From assembly GCA_013203755.1 (NCBI GenBank), contig JABMPI010000276.1:1-22888 (forward strand): a stretch of DNA of 22,888 nucleotides, in the 5' to 3' direction. Every line of letters starts with the position of its first letter. Position 1 is the stretch's first letter. Below the pieces are notes generated by a model. It searched no databases, had not been told where the DNA came from, and saw only the letters and a list, made by a program, of their open reading frames with translations. Positions 1 to 8,845 of the stretch are shown here, piece by piece. The position numbers and the translations under genes are program-made. This DNA comes from Bacteroidota bacterium (GTDB taxonomy: Bacteria; Bacteroidota; Bacteroidia; Bacteroidales; Prolixibacteraceae).

Positions 1-518
1 CGGGTTTCGTTGCGGTGCGAAAGAAAATAGTAATCGTCGGCCCAATTTCTAAATTCAGGATAAAACTGAATGTCGAATCGGTCGCAGATTTCTTTTAATG
101 TTTTATGAAAAGAAATGGCATCTTCCGGCTCGATAATGTGCGGTGTTAGATCAATTCCACCGCCAAACCACGAAACGCCTGTGTCGAGTGTAAAATGGCG
201 CACATTCATGTGTATAATTGGCATCCACGGATTTATAGGATGAATTATGGACGATATTCCAGTGGCTGCATAATTATTGGCTTTTTCGCCCAACAATTGT
301 TCCATTTTTTCAGAATATTCTCCTTTTACAAAAGAAAAATTAACCGCTCCTTTTTCTATTATTGCCCCGTTTTGTAGTACGCAGGTATTTCCACTACCAA
401 TTTCTTTGCTCCATTTGTTATCAGCAAATTTTCCATGTCCGTCTGCTGTCTCTAATATCTGGCAAATTTCCTTTTGGACCTCGGAATAGATCAGTGCTAT
501 TTCTTCGATCTCCGTCAT
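1..518 (-). CDS. hemF: Oxygen-dependent coproporphyrinogen III oxidase HemF, N-terminal part (cut by left window edge)
   Basis: The reading frame is open from an ATG at 518 to the window edge and gives 172 residues. HemF converts coproporphyrinogen III to protoporphyrinogen IX in the cytoplasm using molecular oxygen. The family signature is visible: HMNVRHF followed by WFGGGIDLTP at about residues 118-140, and the stretch NWADDYYFL near the edge. Around half to two thirds of a typical HemF of about 300 residues is present. The start codon overlaps the stop of the upstream small membrane protein gene (TAATG), so the two are translationally linked and lie at the distal end of the hem operon. 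Identification is firm; the C-terminus cannot be judged. Confidence 0.95.
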   Translation of the reverse strand, partial: MTEIEEIALIYSEVQKEICQILETADGHGKFADNKWSKEIGSGNTCVLQNGAIIEKGAVNFSFVKGEYSEKMEQLLGEKANNYAATGISSIIHPINPWMPIIHMNVRHFTLDTGVSWFGGGIDLTPHIIEPEDAISFHKTLKEICDRFDIQFYPEFRNWADDYYFLSHRNET

Positions 519-820
519 TATTTCTTTTTATTTCCGAATTTCAAAAAGGCAAGTGATTTTTTCTGAAAAGCATAGAAAAATTTAAACTGACCGAGTAAAC
601 TTCCGATTATTAAAAGTAAAAAATGGTATGCCGGGAACAGGATTGCGATGTACAAAGGAACTTTTAAAAACAACGTTGTTTCCGGTTGGATGTCCAGTAA
701 ATTAAAAGCAAATTTTCTGACTACCAAAGCTGAGCTACCTGTTATTGAGAAAACAAATAATATAATGATTAATTGCAGATTGGATTTTATGTTCCATTTA
801 TCTTTAAATCGTTGAAGCAT
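518..820 (-). CDS. Small two-helix membrane protein, DUF6787-like
   Basis: This gene encodes 100 residues with two hydrophobic segments at about 14-35 and 49-77, followed by a basic C-terminal tail ending in GNKKK. The pattern (short charged N-terminus, first helix, second helix, then GQFKFFYAFQKK) resembles the DUF6787 family of small Bacteroidota membrane proteins as I remember it; this was not checked against a profile. No catalytic motif is visible and the function is unknown. It lies 24 bp after hemG and overlaps the hemF start, so it is co-transcribed with heme biosynthesis genes. A link to the membrane-associated late steps (HemG, ferrochelatase) is only a guess from position. Confidence 0.75.
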   Translation of the reverse strand: MLQRFKDKWNIKSNLQLIIILFVFSITGSSALVVRKFAFNLLDIQPETTLFLKVPLYIAILFPAYHFLLLIIGSLLGQFKFFYAFQKKSLAFLKFGNKKK

Positions 821-844
821 TTTATGTTTTTAGTTTTTAACTGT

Positions 845-2218
845 TTACGCCAGTTCTTCAGCTAAAGTGCGAGCTTGTTTAATTCGGTCGGCCATGCCAA
901 TTCCATCTCTAACATTTCCGGCAATAAATAAACCGGGGTACTTTTGTTGTACTTTTTTGATGGTTTCGAATCGTTGTACTGAACTTAATCCGTATTGCGG
1001 GATGGCATATTTGTACCGGTATATTTTTAATAAGTCGGGCGAAAAATCGGGTATCCCCAACATTTCAACTAACTCTTTTCCGAGCATCAATTGAATGTTT
1101 TCATTGCTCATTTCAAAAATATCAGGACGTTTAGTACCACCCATAAACACCGAAATTAATGCACCTTCTTTTGGTGCGCGCTTGCTAAAGAACGACGAGG
1201 TAAACAACGCACCAAGTATGTTTTTGTTCTCGATAGTTGGAACTAATCCGCCAAACGCGTTCAGTTGAATACCTGCCCATTTTTTAAAACCAACAATTGC
1301 CTGCACAACGGTGGCATATTTTAGTTGTTGGAAAGGCTCTTTTTCTTTTTCTGAAAGGAAGGGCAAGAGATTTAGCAATTCGTTTGCACCCGAGGTGGTT
1401 ACTACTTTTTTAGCATTAATCTGAATGGATCCGTGGTTGATTTCGGTTTGAACTACAAATCCATTTTCTTCCGAATTTATCCTTGTATTTTCGGCATTAA
1501 AAAGAATGTTTTCAATACCAATTTTGTCTGCTAATGCTTTCGTTATCTGGCTTAATCCTCCCTCGGCAGAAAAAACATCTTTGGTTGCTTTTTGTAGGCG
1601 TGGATTGTTCTTTTTTTCTTTGGCTTTTTGCATGGAACCCTTTATAAAACTACCATAATCTTGTTCCAAAGCATACAATTTTGGAAGGGCGTATTTTGGA
1701 ATTAAATAACTGGGATCGCCAGCATAAATCCCTGAAATAAAAGGGTCGATGGCATAATTAAGAAAACTAACACCGAGTCTTCTTTTTACCAAATCAGCCA
1801 AATTTTCTTCTGGGTTTTCTCCCTTTTTTCGAAACGGTTCACCCAATACTTTAAACTTGTCTTTTAATGAAAAAAGTGGAGTAGTAGCAGCCGAAATTAA
1901 TCCTGACGGTAAAGCATGCCATTTCCCTTTTTTCCATATTAAGCGGCGTTTTGCACTGGGATCGGCAGCTTCAAATTTGCAAAGTCCTTCCAACTCCTCG
2001 AACAACTCGGCAACTTCCGGGTTTCCAACCACACCTGTGTTTGGGCCAGTTTCAAAAACAAATCCGTTTTCATTTTCCGTATTTATTACCCCGCCACTTT
2101 TTCCGGATTTTTCAATAATCAATACATTTTTGCCTTGCTTTTTCAGATAGAAAGCAAGTGTTAATCCTGTTAATCCAGCTCCGATTATTACAATGTCCTT
2201 TTCAATGGTTGAACTCAT
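845..2218 (-). CDS. hemG: Protoporphyrinogen oxidase (FAD-dependent, HemY-type HemG)
   Basis: This gene encodes 457 residues. It oxidises protoporphyrinogen IX to protoporphyrin IX with FAD. The dinucleotide-binding motif is VIIGAGLTGL (residues about 10-19), followed by the acidic end of the second strand in LIIEKSGKSGG. The C-terminus carries the second flavin-contact motif LFIAGNVRDGIGMADRI. I chose the ATG at 2218, one base after the hemN stop (TAAAATG). An in-frame ATG 66 bp upstream would lie inside hemN and add residues not expected for the family. Because hemN and hemF are neighbours, this is more likely a true protoporphyrinogen oxidase than a coproporphyrin-route CgoX. HemY-type enzymes are oxygen-linked flavoproteins, usually peripheral to the inner membrane. 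Confidence 0.93.
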   Translation of the reverse strand: MSSTIEKDIVIIGAGLTGLTLAFYLKKQGKNVLIIEKSGKSGGVINTENENGFVFETGPNTGVVGNPEVAELFEELEGLCKFEAADPSAKRRLIWKKGKWHALPSGLISAATTPLFSLKDKFKVLGEPFRKKGENPEENLADLVKRRLGVSFLNYAIDPFISGIYAGDPSYLIPKYALPKLYALEQDYGSFIKGSMQKAKEKKNNPRLQKATKDVFSAEGGLSQITKALADKIGIENILFNAENTRINSEENGFVVQTEINHGSIQINAKKVVTTSGANELLNLLPFLSEKEKEPFQQLKYATVVQAIVGFKKWAGIQLNAFGGLVPTIENKNILGALFTSSFFSKRAPKEGALISVFMGGTKRPDIFEMSNENIQLMLGKELVEMLGIPDFSPDLLKIYRYKYAIPQYGLSSVQRFETIKKVQQKYPGLFIAGNVRDGIGMADRIKQARTLAEELA

Positions 2219-2219
2219 T

Positions 2220-3596
2220 TTATACAGATTTTGAAAAAGTTTTATTTGATGAAATAAGTAGCGGATCAAAGGATGCGGCAACATTCCGAATAAGGATTAA
2301 ACCTTCGTTGGTTACTTCAACTTTATCTTCTGAAAGCCGGATAATACCATCGGCTTCAAATTCCTTTAGCTTTTCGATGTCGTAAATAATGATGTCCTTA
2401 ATTTCTTGTGCCGATTTTGAAAAACGATCACCAATTTCGCTCCAAACCACTTGTTCGTTACACATGAATTCAGTAATTACATCGCGGATAATAATCTGAT
2501 CCTCATTTAATTTGTAACCTTTTATGATTGGAATTTCACCCTTTGTTGTTGCTTCAATATATTCCTCAATTGACTTTGTATTTTGTGCATAAACACCGTT
2601 TAGTTGGCTAATTGCAGTTACACCAATCGCATAAACCTGTCCGGTAGTTCTGGTGGTACAATAGCCCTGGAAATTACGATGCAACGTTTTGTTTTTATAA
2701 GCCAGTGTAAGTTCATCATCTTCAAGAGCAAAGTGGTCGAGGCCAATTGCCCGGTATCCATTATTTAAAAGCAGTTCGTAACCACGTTCAAACATTTTAA
2801 TCTTTTCGTCGCTTTCAGGAAGACCGGTTTTCTCCAGTTTTTTCTGAATCCTGCTTACCCACGGAACATGCGCATACGAAAAAGTTACCAATCGGTCGGG
2901 TCTTAATTCAACCGCTTTTTGAATGGCATTTGCAAAACTATCAGCACTTTGTAATGGCAAACCGTAAATAAAGTCAAGATTGATGGCCACTTCCGGATCG
3001 TCCTTTTTCAGGTAATCCATAATGTCTTTCACTGGCATTCCGGGTTCTTCGCGGTTTACGGTTTTCAAAACTTTTTTATCGAAATCCTGAATTCCCAAAC
3101 TGAAACGTTTGAACCCTGCTTTTTTTAAACCATCCATTTGCTCGAAAGTAAGATAGGCCGGATTACATTCAATGGCAATTTCAGAATCTTCAATCAGAGG
3201 GAATGTTGAGAATAAAATTTCATTTATTTCTTGAAGATATTTTACCGGAATTGCATTTGGAGTACCGCCACCATAATGAATTTGAGAAATCGGACGACTG
3301 GTATCCATGTGTTTGATAACCGTGTTTAGCTCTATTTTTAAAGCCTGAATATAGTCGTGAATTATCGTGTTATTTTTAATTCCGTACGAATTGCAACCGC
3401 AGAAATAACACATTTGCAAACAGAATGGAATATGAAAATAGAAAGAAACATTTTCCGGCGACTGCTTATTCGATTCTGTTAATGCATTTCGAAAATCGGC
3501 CGGAGAAAATTCTTCTGTAAAAAAATTGGCCGGCGGATAACTTGTGTATCGTGGCACCGGCTTGTTGTATTTCTGTAATAAATCTGAAGCAATCAT
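2220..3596 (-). CDS. hemN: Oxygen-independent coproporphyrinogen III oxidase HemN (radical SAM)
   Basis: This gene encodes 458 residues. HemN performs the same step as HemF without oxygen, using S-adenosylmethionine and a [4Fe-4S] cluster. The radical SAM cysteines lie in PFCLQMCYFCGCN: C59, C63 and C66, with C68 just after, as in authentic HemN. The N-terminal PRYTSYPPANFF is a further mark of true HemN and argues against the heme chaperone HemW. The length matches E. coli HemN. The gene starts 24 bp after hemE and ends one base before hemG. With HemF in the same operon, the cell can make protoporphyrin at this step both with and without oxygen. Confidence 0.96.
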   Translation of the reverse strand: MIASDLLQKYNKPVPRYTSYPPANFFTEEFSPADFRNALTESNKQSPENVSFYFHIPFCLQMCYFCGCNSYGIKNNTIIHDYIQALKIELNTVIKHMDTSRPISQIHYGGGTPNAIPVKYLQEINEILFSTFPLIEDSEIAIECNPAYLTFEQMDGLKKAGFKRFSLGIQDFDKKVLKTVNREEPGMPVKDIMDYLKKDDPEVAINLDFIYGLPLQSADSFANAIQKAVELRPDRLVTFSYAHVPWVSRIQKKLEKTGLPESDEKIKMFERGYELLLNNGYRAIGLDHFALEDDELTLAYKNKTLHRNFQGYCTTRTTGQVYAIGVTAISQLNGVYAQNTKSIEEYIEATTKGEIPIIKGYKLNEDQIIIRDVITEFMCNEQVVWSEIGDRFSKSAQEIKDIIIYDIEKLKEFEADGIIRLSEDKVEVTNEGLILIRNVAASFDPLLISSNKTFSKSV

Positions 3597-3620
3597 ACTG
3601 TTTTCTGATAAAATATTGAA

Positions 3621-4658
3621 TTAAACGTTTCGTTTCCAATCGGTTTTTTTAACCCAATCGGCAAGGAATTTAGCATTCTCGAACGGAAGTCCCGGAATAA
3701 ATCCATGACCGAGGTTAAAAATCCAGTTTTGATTTTCACTGCCAAAATCGATGTAAGTATTTAATGTGTTTTCAATTTCTTCTTGTGGGGCGTATAAAAG
3801 ACGCGGATCGATATTTCCTTGCAAGCCAATTTCGTTGTGTACTAGTTTACGCGCGGTTGGCAGCGAAGTTTGCCAGTCGATGCTTAAGAAATCGCAATGT
3901 TCCGGCGTAATGTTTTTAATTCCGGTGGCCAATCCTTTTGGAAAGAAAATAAACGGAACTCCTTTAGCGCGAACTGCTGAAGCAATTTTTTTAATCGATG
4001 GCATAAATAACTCTTCATACAAATCGAAAGGAATTAATCCGGCGTGTGTATCGAAAAGTTGAAAAACCTCAACGCCGTGTTTAATTTGTTCCTCGGCGTA
4101 CAAAATTGAAAGGTCGGTTAACTCTTCAATTAATTTTTGAGTGATTTTTTTATTCTGATAAATAAATTTTATTGCATCGGGGAAATCGCCTTTTCTGCCC
4201 AAACCCTGCAACATAAATAACAAAACAGTAAGTGGAGCTCCACAAAAACCAATTAGCGGAATATTCGCAGGTTTTGTTTTTATAATTTCATCCACCACAT
4301 CGTAAATGTAGTTGAGTTTCGATGGGTCAGGATTTAATCCTGCAAGTGGGTTGCTGCGTTCAAATAGTGGCTTTTCGAAAACCGGGCCGGTAGTTTTAAA
4401 ATCGAGGCCCATTCCCAGTGCATAAGGAATTACAAGAATATCGCTGAATAAAATGGCTGCATCGACACCTAAATCTTTAATTGGCAAAAGTGTAACTTCT
4501 GTGGCAACCTTCGGATTTTGCATCATCTCCCAAAAAGTATAGTTTTCTTTTATTTTCAGGTACGATGGCAACACGCGACCTGCTTGGCGCATAAACCATT
4601 GTGGAGGACGAGAGGTTGTTTTTCCCTGAAGAGTTTGTAATAAAATTGATTCTGACAT
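3621..4658 (-). CDS. hemE: Uroporphyrinogen decarboxylase HemE
   Basis: This gene encodes 345 residues, the normal family length. HemE removes four carboxyl groups from the acetate side chains of uroporphyrinogen III to give coproporphyrinogen III. The N-terminal signature PPQWFMRQAGRVLPSY supplies the two substrate-binding arginines R24 and R28. The loop FSDILVI supplies the catalytic aspartate D73, and GHGFIPGLP near the C-terminus is also typical. The gene lies 33 bp after hemL and 24 bp before hemN. It should not be confused with the HemE-superfamily methyltransferase at 11343-12344, which lacks these residues. Confidence 0.97.
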   Translation of the reverse strand: MSESILLQTLQGKTTSRPPQWFMRQAGRVLPSYLKIKENYTFWEMMQNPKVATEVTLLPIKDLGVDAAILFSDILVIPYALGMGLDFKTTGPVFEKPLFERSNPLAGLNPDPSKLNYIYDVVDEIIKTKPANIPLIGFCGAPLTVLLFMLQGLGRKGDFPDAIKFIYQNKKITQKLIEELTDLSILYAEEQIKHGVEVFQLFDTHAGLIPFDLYEELFMPSIKKIASAVRAKGVPFIFFPKGLATGIKNITPEHCDFLSIDWQTSLPTARKLVHNEIGLQGNIDPRLLYAPQEEIENTLNTYIDFGSENQNWIFNLGHGFIPGLPFENAKFLADWVKKTDWKRNV

Positions 4659-4691
4659 ATTTAAAGTTTTCTGGAATTCTGTTCCTGTTTG

Positions 4692-5990
4692 TTATTTATT
4701 TTTCAATTGTTTTAATGCCATATAACTGGCTTTTACTGTATTTTCAATGTCTTTTTCTGAATGTGCAATGGAAACAAAACCAGCTTCGAATTGCGAGGGA
4801 GCCAAATAAATGCCACTGTCTAACGACATTTTGAAATATTGACCAAACAAATTCGTGTCGCACTTGCAAACATCGGCAAAAGAGTTTACGCTTTCTTCTT
4901 CAGTAAAAAACAGTGTAAACATGGAACCGATTCTGTTTATTAAACCTTTAAAGTTTAGTTCCTTTAAATTGTTTTGAAGTCCTTCTTCTAAAAGTGCCGC
5001 TTTTGCATCCAGGTCTGAATAGAAATTTTCTGTTTCGTTTAATAGTTTCAGCGTGGTTAATCCTGCAGACATTGCTAATGGATTTCCCGACAAGGTTCCG
5101 GCCTGATAAACTGGTCCTTTTGGCGCCAATTCATTCATAATTTCCAGTTTGCCACCGTAAGCACCAACTGGCAGTCCGCCTCCAATAATCTTTCCAAGCG
5201 TTGTTAAATCGGGTGTTACGCCAAGTATTGTTTGTGCACCACCTTTCGATAAGCGAAAACCGGTCATTACTTCATCAAAAATAAGTACCGTTTTGTTGTC
5301 GTCACAAAGTTTTCTGATGCCTTCAATAAACTCTTTTTCGGGAGTTATTACACCCATATTTCCGGTTACCGGTTCAATAATTACCGCTGCAATTTGGTCT
5401 TTATTTTTTTCAAATAATTGAATTACAGAAGGCAAATCATTGAATTTGGCAGTTAACGTATCTTTCGCTGTGCCTTTTGTTACGCCCGGTGTATTTGGTA
5501 TTCCAAATGTAAGTGCTCCCGAACCTGCTTCAATCAAAAAGCTGTCGTTGTGTCCGTGGTAGCAACCTTCGAATTTAATAACCAAATCACGCCCGGTATA
5601 ACCACGCGCCAAACGCAAAGCACTCATAGTAGCTTCGGTTCCCGAGTTTACCATACGCACACTTTCAATGGAAGGCACCATCTCTTTTATGAGCTCAGCC
5701 ATTTCGGTTTCTAACAAAGTAGGTGCACCAAAACTTGCTCCGAAAGCAGCTGTTTTTTGAATGGCTGCAACTACATCGGGGTGGGTGTGTCCTAAAATCA
5801 TCGGCCCCCACGAACCCACATAATCGATAAATTCGTTTCCATCGATGTCGGTTACTTTCGAGCCGCTGGCTTTTGAAATAAAAAGTGGTTGGCCACCCAC
5901 ACTTTTAAACGAGCGAACTGGCGAGTTAACTCCACCTGGAATACTTTTTTGCGCTTCGGCAAAGGCTGCTATACTTTTATTATAAGTCAT
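4692..5990 (-). CDS. hemL: Glutamate-1-semialdehyde 2,1-aminomutase HemL
   Basis: This gene encodes 432 residues. HemL is a pyridoxal-phosphate enzyme that converts glutamate-1-semialdehyde into 5-aminolevulinate, the second step of the C5 route. The PLP lysine is K267 in TLGKIIGGGLPVGAYGG, and the ring-contact aspartate is D239 in LIFDEVMTGFR. NSGTEATMSALRLAR and CYHGHND form the cofactor phosphate and substrate regions. The gene is third from the pathway point of view but fifth in the operon, 34 bp after hemB. Length and motifs are ordinary. Confidence 0.97.
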   Translation of the reverse strand: MTYNKSIAAFAEAQKSIPGGVNSPVRSFKSVGGQPLFISKASGSKVTDIDGNEFIDYVGSWGPMILGHTHPDVVAAIQKTAAFGASFGAPTLLETEMAELIKEMVPSIESVRMVNSGTEATMSALRLARGYTGRDLVIKFEGCYHGHNDSFLIEAGSGALTFGIPNTPGVTKGTAKDTLTAKFNDLPSVIQLFEKNKDQIAAVIIEPVTGNMGVITPEKEFIEGIRKLCDDNKTVLIFDEVMTGFRLSKGGAQTILGVTPDLTTLGKIIGGGLPVGAYGGKLEIMNELAPKGPVYQAGTLSGNPLAMSAGLTTLKLLNETENFYSDLDAKAALLEEGLQNNLKELNFKGLINRIGSMFTLFFTEEESVNSFADVCKCDTNLFGQYFKMSLDSGIYLAPSQFEAGFVSIAHSEKDIENTVKASYMALKQLKNK

Positions 5991-6024
5991 GTTCCAAAAA
6001 ATTGAAATACGTGTTTTTGTTTTT

Positions 6025-6993
6025 TTATAATTGGTGAATGATTTCTTGCGTGTGATACGAGATAATCAGATCAGAACCGGCGCGTTTTAACCCGGTAAGA
6101 ATTTCATGCACAATTCTGTTTTCGTCAATCCATCCTTTAGCAGCTGCAGCTTTTACCATCGAAAATTCGCCACTAACATTGTAAGCCGCAACGGGCATAT
6201 TAAAATTGCTTTTTACACGGTGGATAATATCCATGTAATTTAATGCAGGTTTTACCATTACAATATCGGCACCTTCCTGAATATCTAAAGCAACTTCGCG
6301 CAAAGCTTCATCGCTGTTGGCAGGATCCATCTGGTAGGTTTTTCTGTCGCCAAATTGTGGTGTACTTTCCGCAGCTTCGCGGAAGGGGCCATAAAATGCC
6401 GATGAATATTTTGCTGAATAAGCCATGATTGGCAGGTTGTAAAAATCTTTTTTGTCCAGAGCACTGCGAATCGCTCTTACACGACCGTCCATCATATCGC
6501 TTGGGGCAACCATGTCAACCCCCGATTCAGCCAAAGAAACAGATTGTTTGGCAAGGGTAACCAAAGTCAAGTCGTTGTGTACATCTCCATCAACAATAGT
6601 TCCGCAATGACCGTGAGAAGTATATTCGCAATTACAAATATCTGCAATTAGGTACAATTCAGGTATCTCTTTTTTCAGAGCCCGAACTGCTTTTTGTACG
6701 ATGCCATCGTCAGTACAAGCAACTAAACCATGTTCATCTTTACTTTCAGGAATTCCAAATAACAAAATAGACTGAACACCTTTGTCCCATAACTCTTTCC
6801 CTTTTTCCACAATTTTATCTACCGAAAGTTGTGAATTTCCCGGCATTGAAGAGATTGCATTGTCTACTCCCTGCCCCGGACAAACAAACAATGGCATAAT
6901 TAAATCGTTGCGGGTTAGCGTAGTTTCGCGAACCATGTTTCTGAGAACAGCGGTGCTGCGAAGGCGACGAAGTCTTGTTTCTGGAAATTTCAT
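6025..6993 (-). CDS. hemB: Delta-aminolevulinic acid dehydratase (porphobilinogen synthase), zinc type
   Basis: This gene encodes 322 residues. HemB condenses two 5-aminolevulinate molecules into porphobilinogen. The two Schiff-base lysines are K195 in AYSAKYSSAFYGPFR and K248 in MVKPALNYMD. The catalytic zinc cysteines C120, C122 and C130 are all present in DICNCEYTSHGHCG, so this is a zinc-dependent rather than a purely magnesium-dependent form. The start lies 4 bp after the hemD stop. Identification is secure. Confidence 0.97.
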   Translation of the reverse strand: MKFPETRLRRLRSTAVLRNMVRETTLTRNDLIMPLFVCPGQGVDNAISSMPGNSQLSVDKIVEKGKELWDKGVQSILLFGIPESKDEHGLVACTDDGIVQKAVRALKKEIPELYLIADICNCEYTSHGHCGTIVDGDVHNDLTLVTLAKQSVSLAESGVDMVAPSDMMDGRVRAIRSALDKKDFYNLPIMAYSAKYSSAFYGPFREAAESTPQFGDRKTYQMDPANSDEALREVALDIQEGADIVMVKPALNYMDIIHRVKSNFNMPVAAYNVSGEFSMVKAAAAKGWIDENRIVHEILTGLKRAGSDLIISYHTQEIIHQL

Positions 6994-6997
6994 CTCG

Positions 6998-7786
6998 TTA
7001 TAATTTTTTGATGGTTTGTTTTGTATAATAATTTATTATGGATTCGAATAAACCTGAAGCTGTGCTGTTTTTAGCAACTACTTTAGGTTTAATATTATTT
7101 TTGATTGCGGTTTTTGATGTTGTTTCACCAATGCATGCAATTCGAATATTTTCAGTTTGAATTTCAGTCGATATATTAAGAAAGTTCTCTATTCCAGAGG
7201 GGCTGGTAAAAAGAAGCATTTCATAATTATCGTTTTCAATTTGCTCAAGAATTTTTGAATCAACTAAATTGGCTGCAGTCGTGTCGTAAACATTTATTCT
7301 GGTACAATTTGCAAATTCGGCTAAACGGTCTTGAATAACTGTTCTTGCAATGTTTCCCAGCGGCAACAAAATATTTGGGTTGCCATTACTACTAATTTTC
7401 TGAATAAAAGCATCTGCAAAATCTTCTCCGGTAGAACCGGGGTTTTTGAAAGCTGCTAAATATCCAAATTCATTTAACGCCTTTTCGGTTTTATTCCCAA
7501 TTACAGCTATTTGAACTGATTCAGGAAGTTTCAGGTTTCCTTGAATTGCAGTTAAATTCTCAAAAAAATAACGAACTCCATTAGGGCTTGTAAAAATCAG
7601 CCAATGGAAATTTTGTAAACGATTGAAATAATCTTTTTCACTTTCAGATAAAGTAGCACCCTGAATTTTTATCAGAGGCATTTCCAGCAGAGTTGCCCCG
7701 GCATTTGCAAAAAGCCCGGCAAGTTCTTCAGACTTGTTTTCCGGTCTTGTTGAAATAAAAACTTTATCCTGTAAAAGACGATTCAT
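6998..7786 (-). CDS. hemD: Uroporphyrinogen III synthase HemD
   Basis: This gene encodes 262 residues from the ATG at 7786, which lies 7 bp after the hemC stop. A longer frame with an in-frame ATG at 7837 would overlap hemC by 44 bp and add a basic tail not expected here. HemD closes and inverts ring D of hydroxymethylbilane to give uroporphyrinogen III. Sequence conservation in this family is weak, but the expected two-lobed pattern is visible. The N-terminus has VFISTRPENKSEEL, then the phrase FTSPNGVRYFFENL and its second-lobe counterpart FTSPSGIENFL. Position between hemC and hemB supports the call strongly. Confidence 0.9.
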   Translation of the reverse strand: MNRLLQDKVFISTRPENKSEELAGLFANAGATLLEMPLIKIQGATLSESEKDYFNRLQNFHWLIFTSPNGVRYFFENLTAIQGNLKLPESVQIAVIGNKTEKALNEFGYLAAFKNPGSTGEDFADAFIQKISSNGNPNILLPLGNIARTVIQDRLAEFANCTRINVYDTTAANLVDSKILEQIENDNYEMLLFTSPSGIENFLNISTEIQTENIRIACIGETTSKTAIKNNIKPKVVAKNSTASGLFESIINYYTKQTIKKL

Positions 7787-7793
7787 CGATTCC

Positions 7794-8714
7794 CTATTTT
7801 CTGATATCTGCAAGAATTTCTTTTGCGCCTTTGGCAATTAAATTCTCGGCCAATTTTATTCCAATCGCCTCACCGTCTTTAATCAAACCCGATTCGGTGT
7901 CTTGCAAGTATTCTGTGCCGTCTACCGAAGCAACAAATCCGATAATTGAAATTGTGTCGTTGTCGAATGTGGTGTAACATCCCACAGGTACCTGACAACC
8001 ACCTTCTACGTTACGTAAAAATGCTCTTTCGGCATCAATCGCATTCCATGTTTCGGTGCTGTTTATTTTTTTTAAATAGGCATCAATTCTGGGATCGTTA
8101 ATTCTCGATTCTATGGCAATTGCACCCTGGCTGGTTGCAGGAATAATAACTTCAGGTTCAATAATTTCGGTAATGTATTTATCAAGTTCAAGTCGTTGTA
8201 AGCCTGCAGCAGCCATAATCATTGCATCGCAATAACCCTCTTCCATTTTGCGAAGGCGGGTTTCTACGTTTCCACGAATATCGACGATTTTAAAATCTTT
8301 GTTGTAACGTAATAATCCTGCCTGGCGGCGAAGACTAGAAGTCGCAATTACATCTTTGGAAGTAAGTTCACTCAGTTTGCGTCCGTCTTTGCTTACCAGT
8401 GCATCGCGGAATTCACCACGTTTGAGAACAGCACCTAATTTCAGTCCTTCAGGAAGGTTTGTTGGAAGGTCTTTTAAGCTGTGAACTGCAATATCCACGT
8501 CGTTTCCAATTAAGGCAACTTCCAGTTCTTTAGTGAATAATCCTTTGTCGCCAATTTTTGAAAGGGCAACATCGAGTATTTTATCGCCTTTGGTTTTTAT
8601 AATTATAATTTCAACCGTTGTTTCAGGAAATTTTTCAGAAAGCAAACTTTTTGTAAGATTTGCCTGGTAAAGTGCAAGTCGGCTTCCCCGGGTACCTATT
8701 TTAATAATATCCAT
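7794..8714 (-). CDS. hemC: Porphobilinogen deaminase (hydroxymethylbilane synthase) HemC
   Basis: This gene encodes 306 residues. HemC polymerises four porphobilinogen units to hydroxymethylbilane using a covalently bound dipyrromethane cofactor. The cofactor cysteine is C240 in VEGGCQVPVGC, and the catalytic aspartate is D82 in AVHSLKDLPT. TSSLRRQAGL and DIRGNVETRL are the usual substrate-binding basic regions. It is preceded by a 131-bp spacer after hemA, the only long gap inside the operon, and followed 7 bp later by hemD. Confidence 0.97.
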   Translation of the reverse strand: MDIIKIGTRGSRLALYQANLTKSLLSEKFPETTVEIIIIKTKGDKILDVALSKIGDKGLFTKELEVALIGNDVDIAVHSLKDLPTNLPEGLKLGAVLKRGEFRDALVSKDGRKLSELTSKDVIATSSLRRQAGLLRYNKDFKIVDIRGNVETRLRKMEEGYCDAMIMAAAGLQRLELDKYITEIIEPEVIIPATSQGAIAIESRINDPRIDAYLKKINSTETWNAIDAERAFLRNVEGGCQVPVGCYTTFDNDTISIIGFVASVDGTEYLQDTESGLIKDGEAIGIKLAENLIAKGAKEILADIRK

Positions 8715-8767
8715 CTTCTATCTAAATTTATCCAATCCCTTTAGCTTTGTGAGATATATTTAAACAT

Positions 8768-8820
8768 CGTCCCGATTAACTTTCGGGATGAGCCTTAATT
8801 ACTATCTCAGCCTAAGGTTC
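8768..8820. repeat. Two adjacent hairpins in the hemA-hemC spacer
   Basis: The first inverted repeat has arms 8768-8775 and 8783-8790 (core TCCCGA / TCGGGA, 8 pairs including one G-T, 7-nt loop). The second has arms 8790-8797 and 8813-8820 (core CCTTA / TAAGG, 8 pairs including one G-T, 15-nt loop). Neither is followed by a clear T-run in the hemA direction, so a strong intrinsic terminator is unlikely. They may be an mRNA processing or stability element, or a short dispersed palindromic repeat. The function is not known. Confidence 0.6.
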
Positions 8821-8845
8821 TTTTAATTGTAATCTTGATCTCTGT

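Noticed and set aside
2219..2284. Upstream start for hemG
   Set aside because: It would overlap hemN by 65 bp and add residues before the FAD motif that the family lacks; the ATG at 2218 directly follows the hemN stop.
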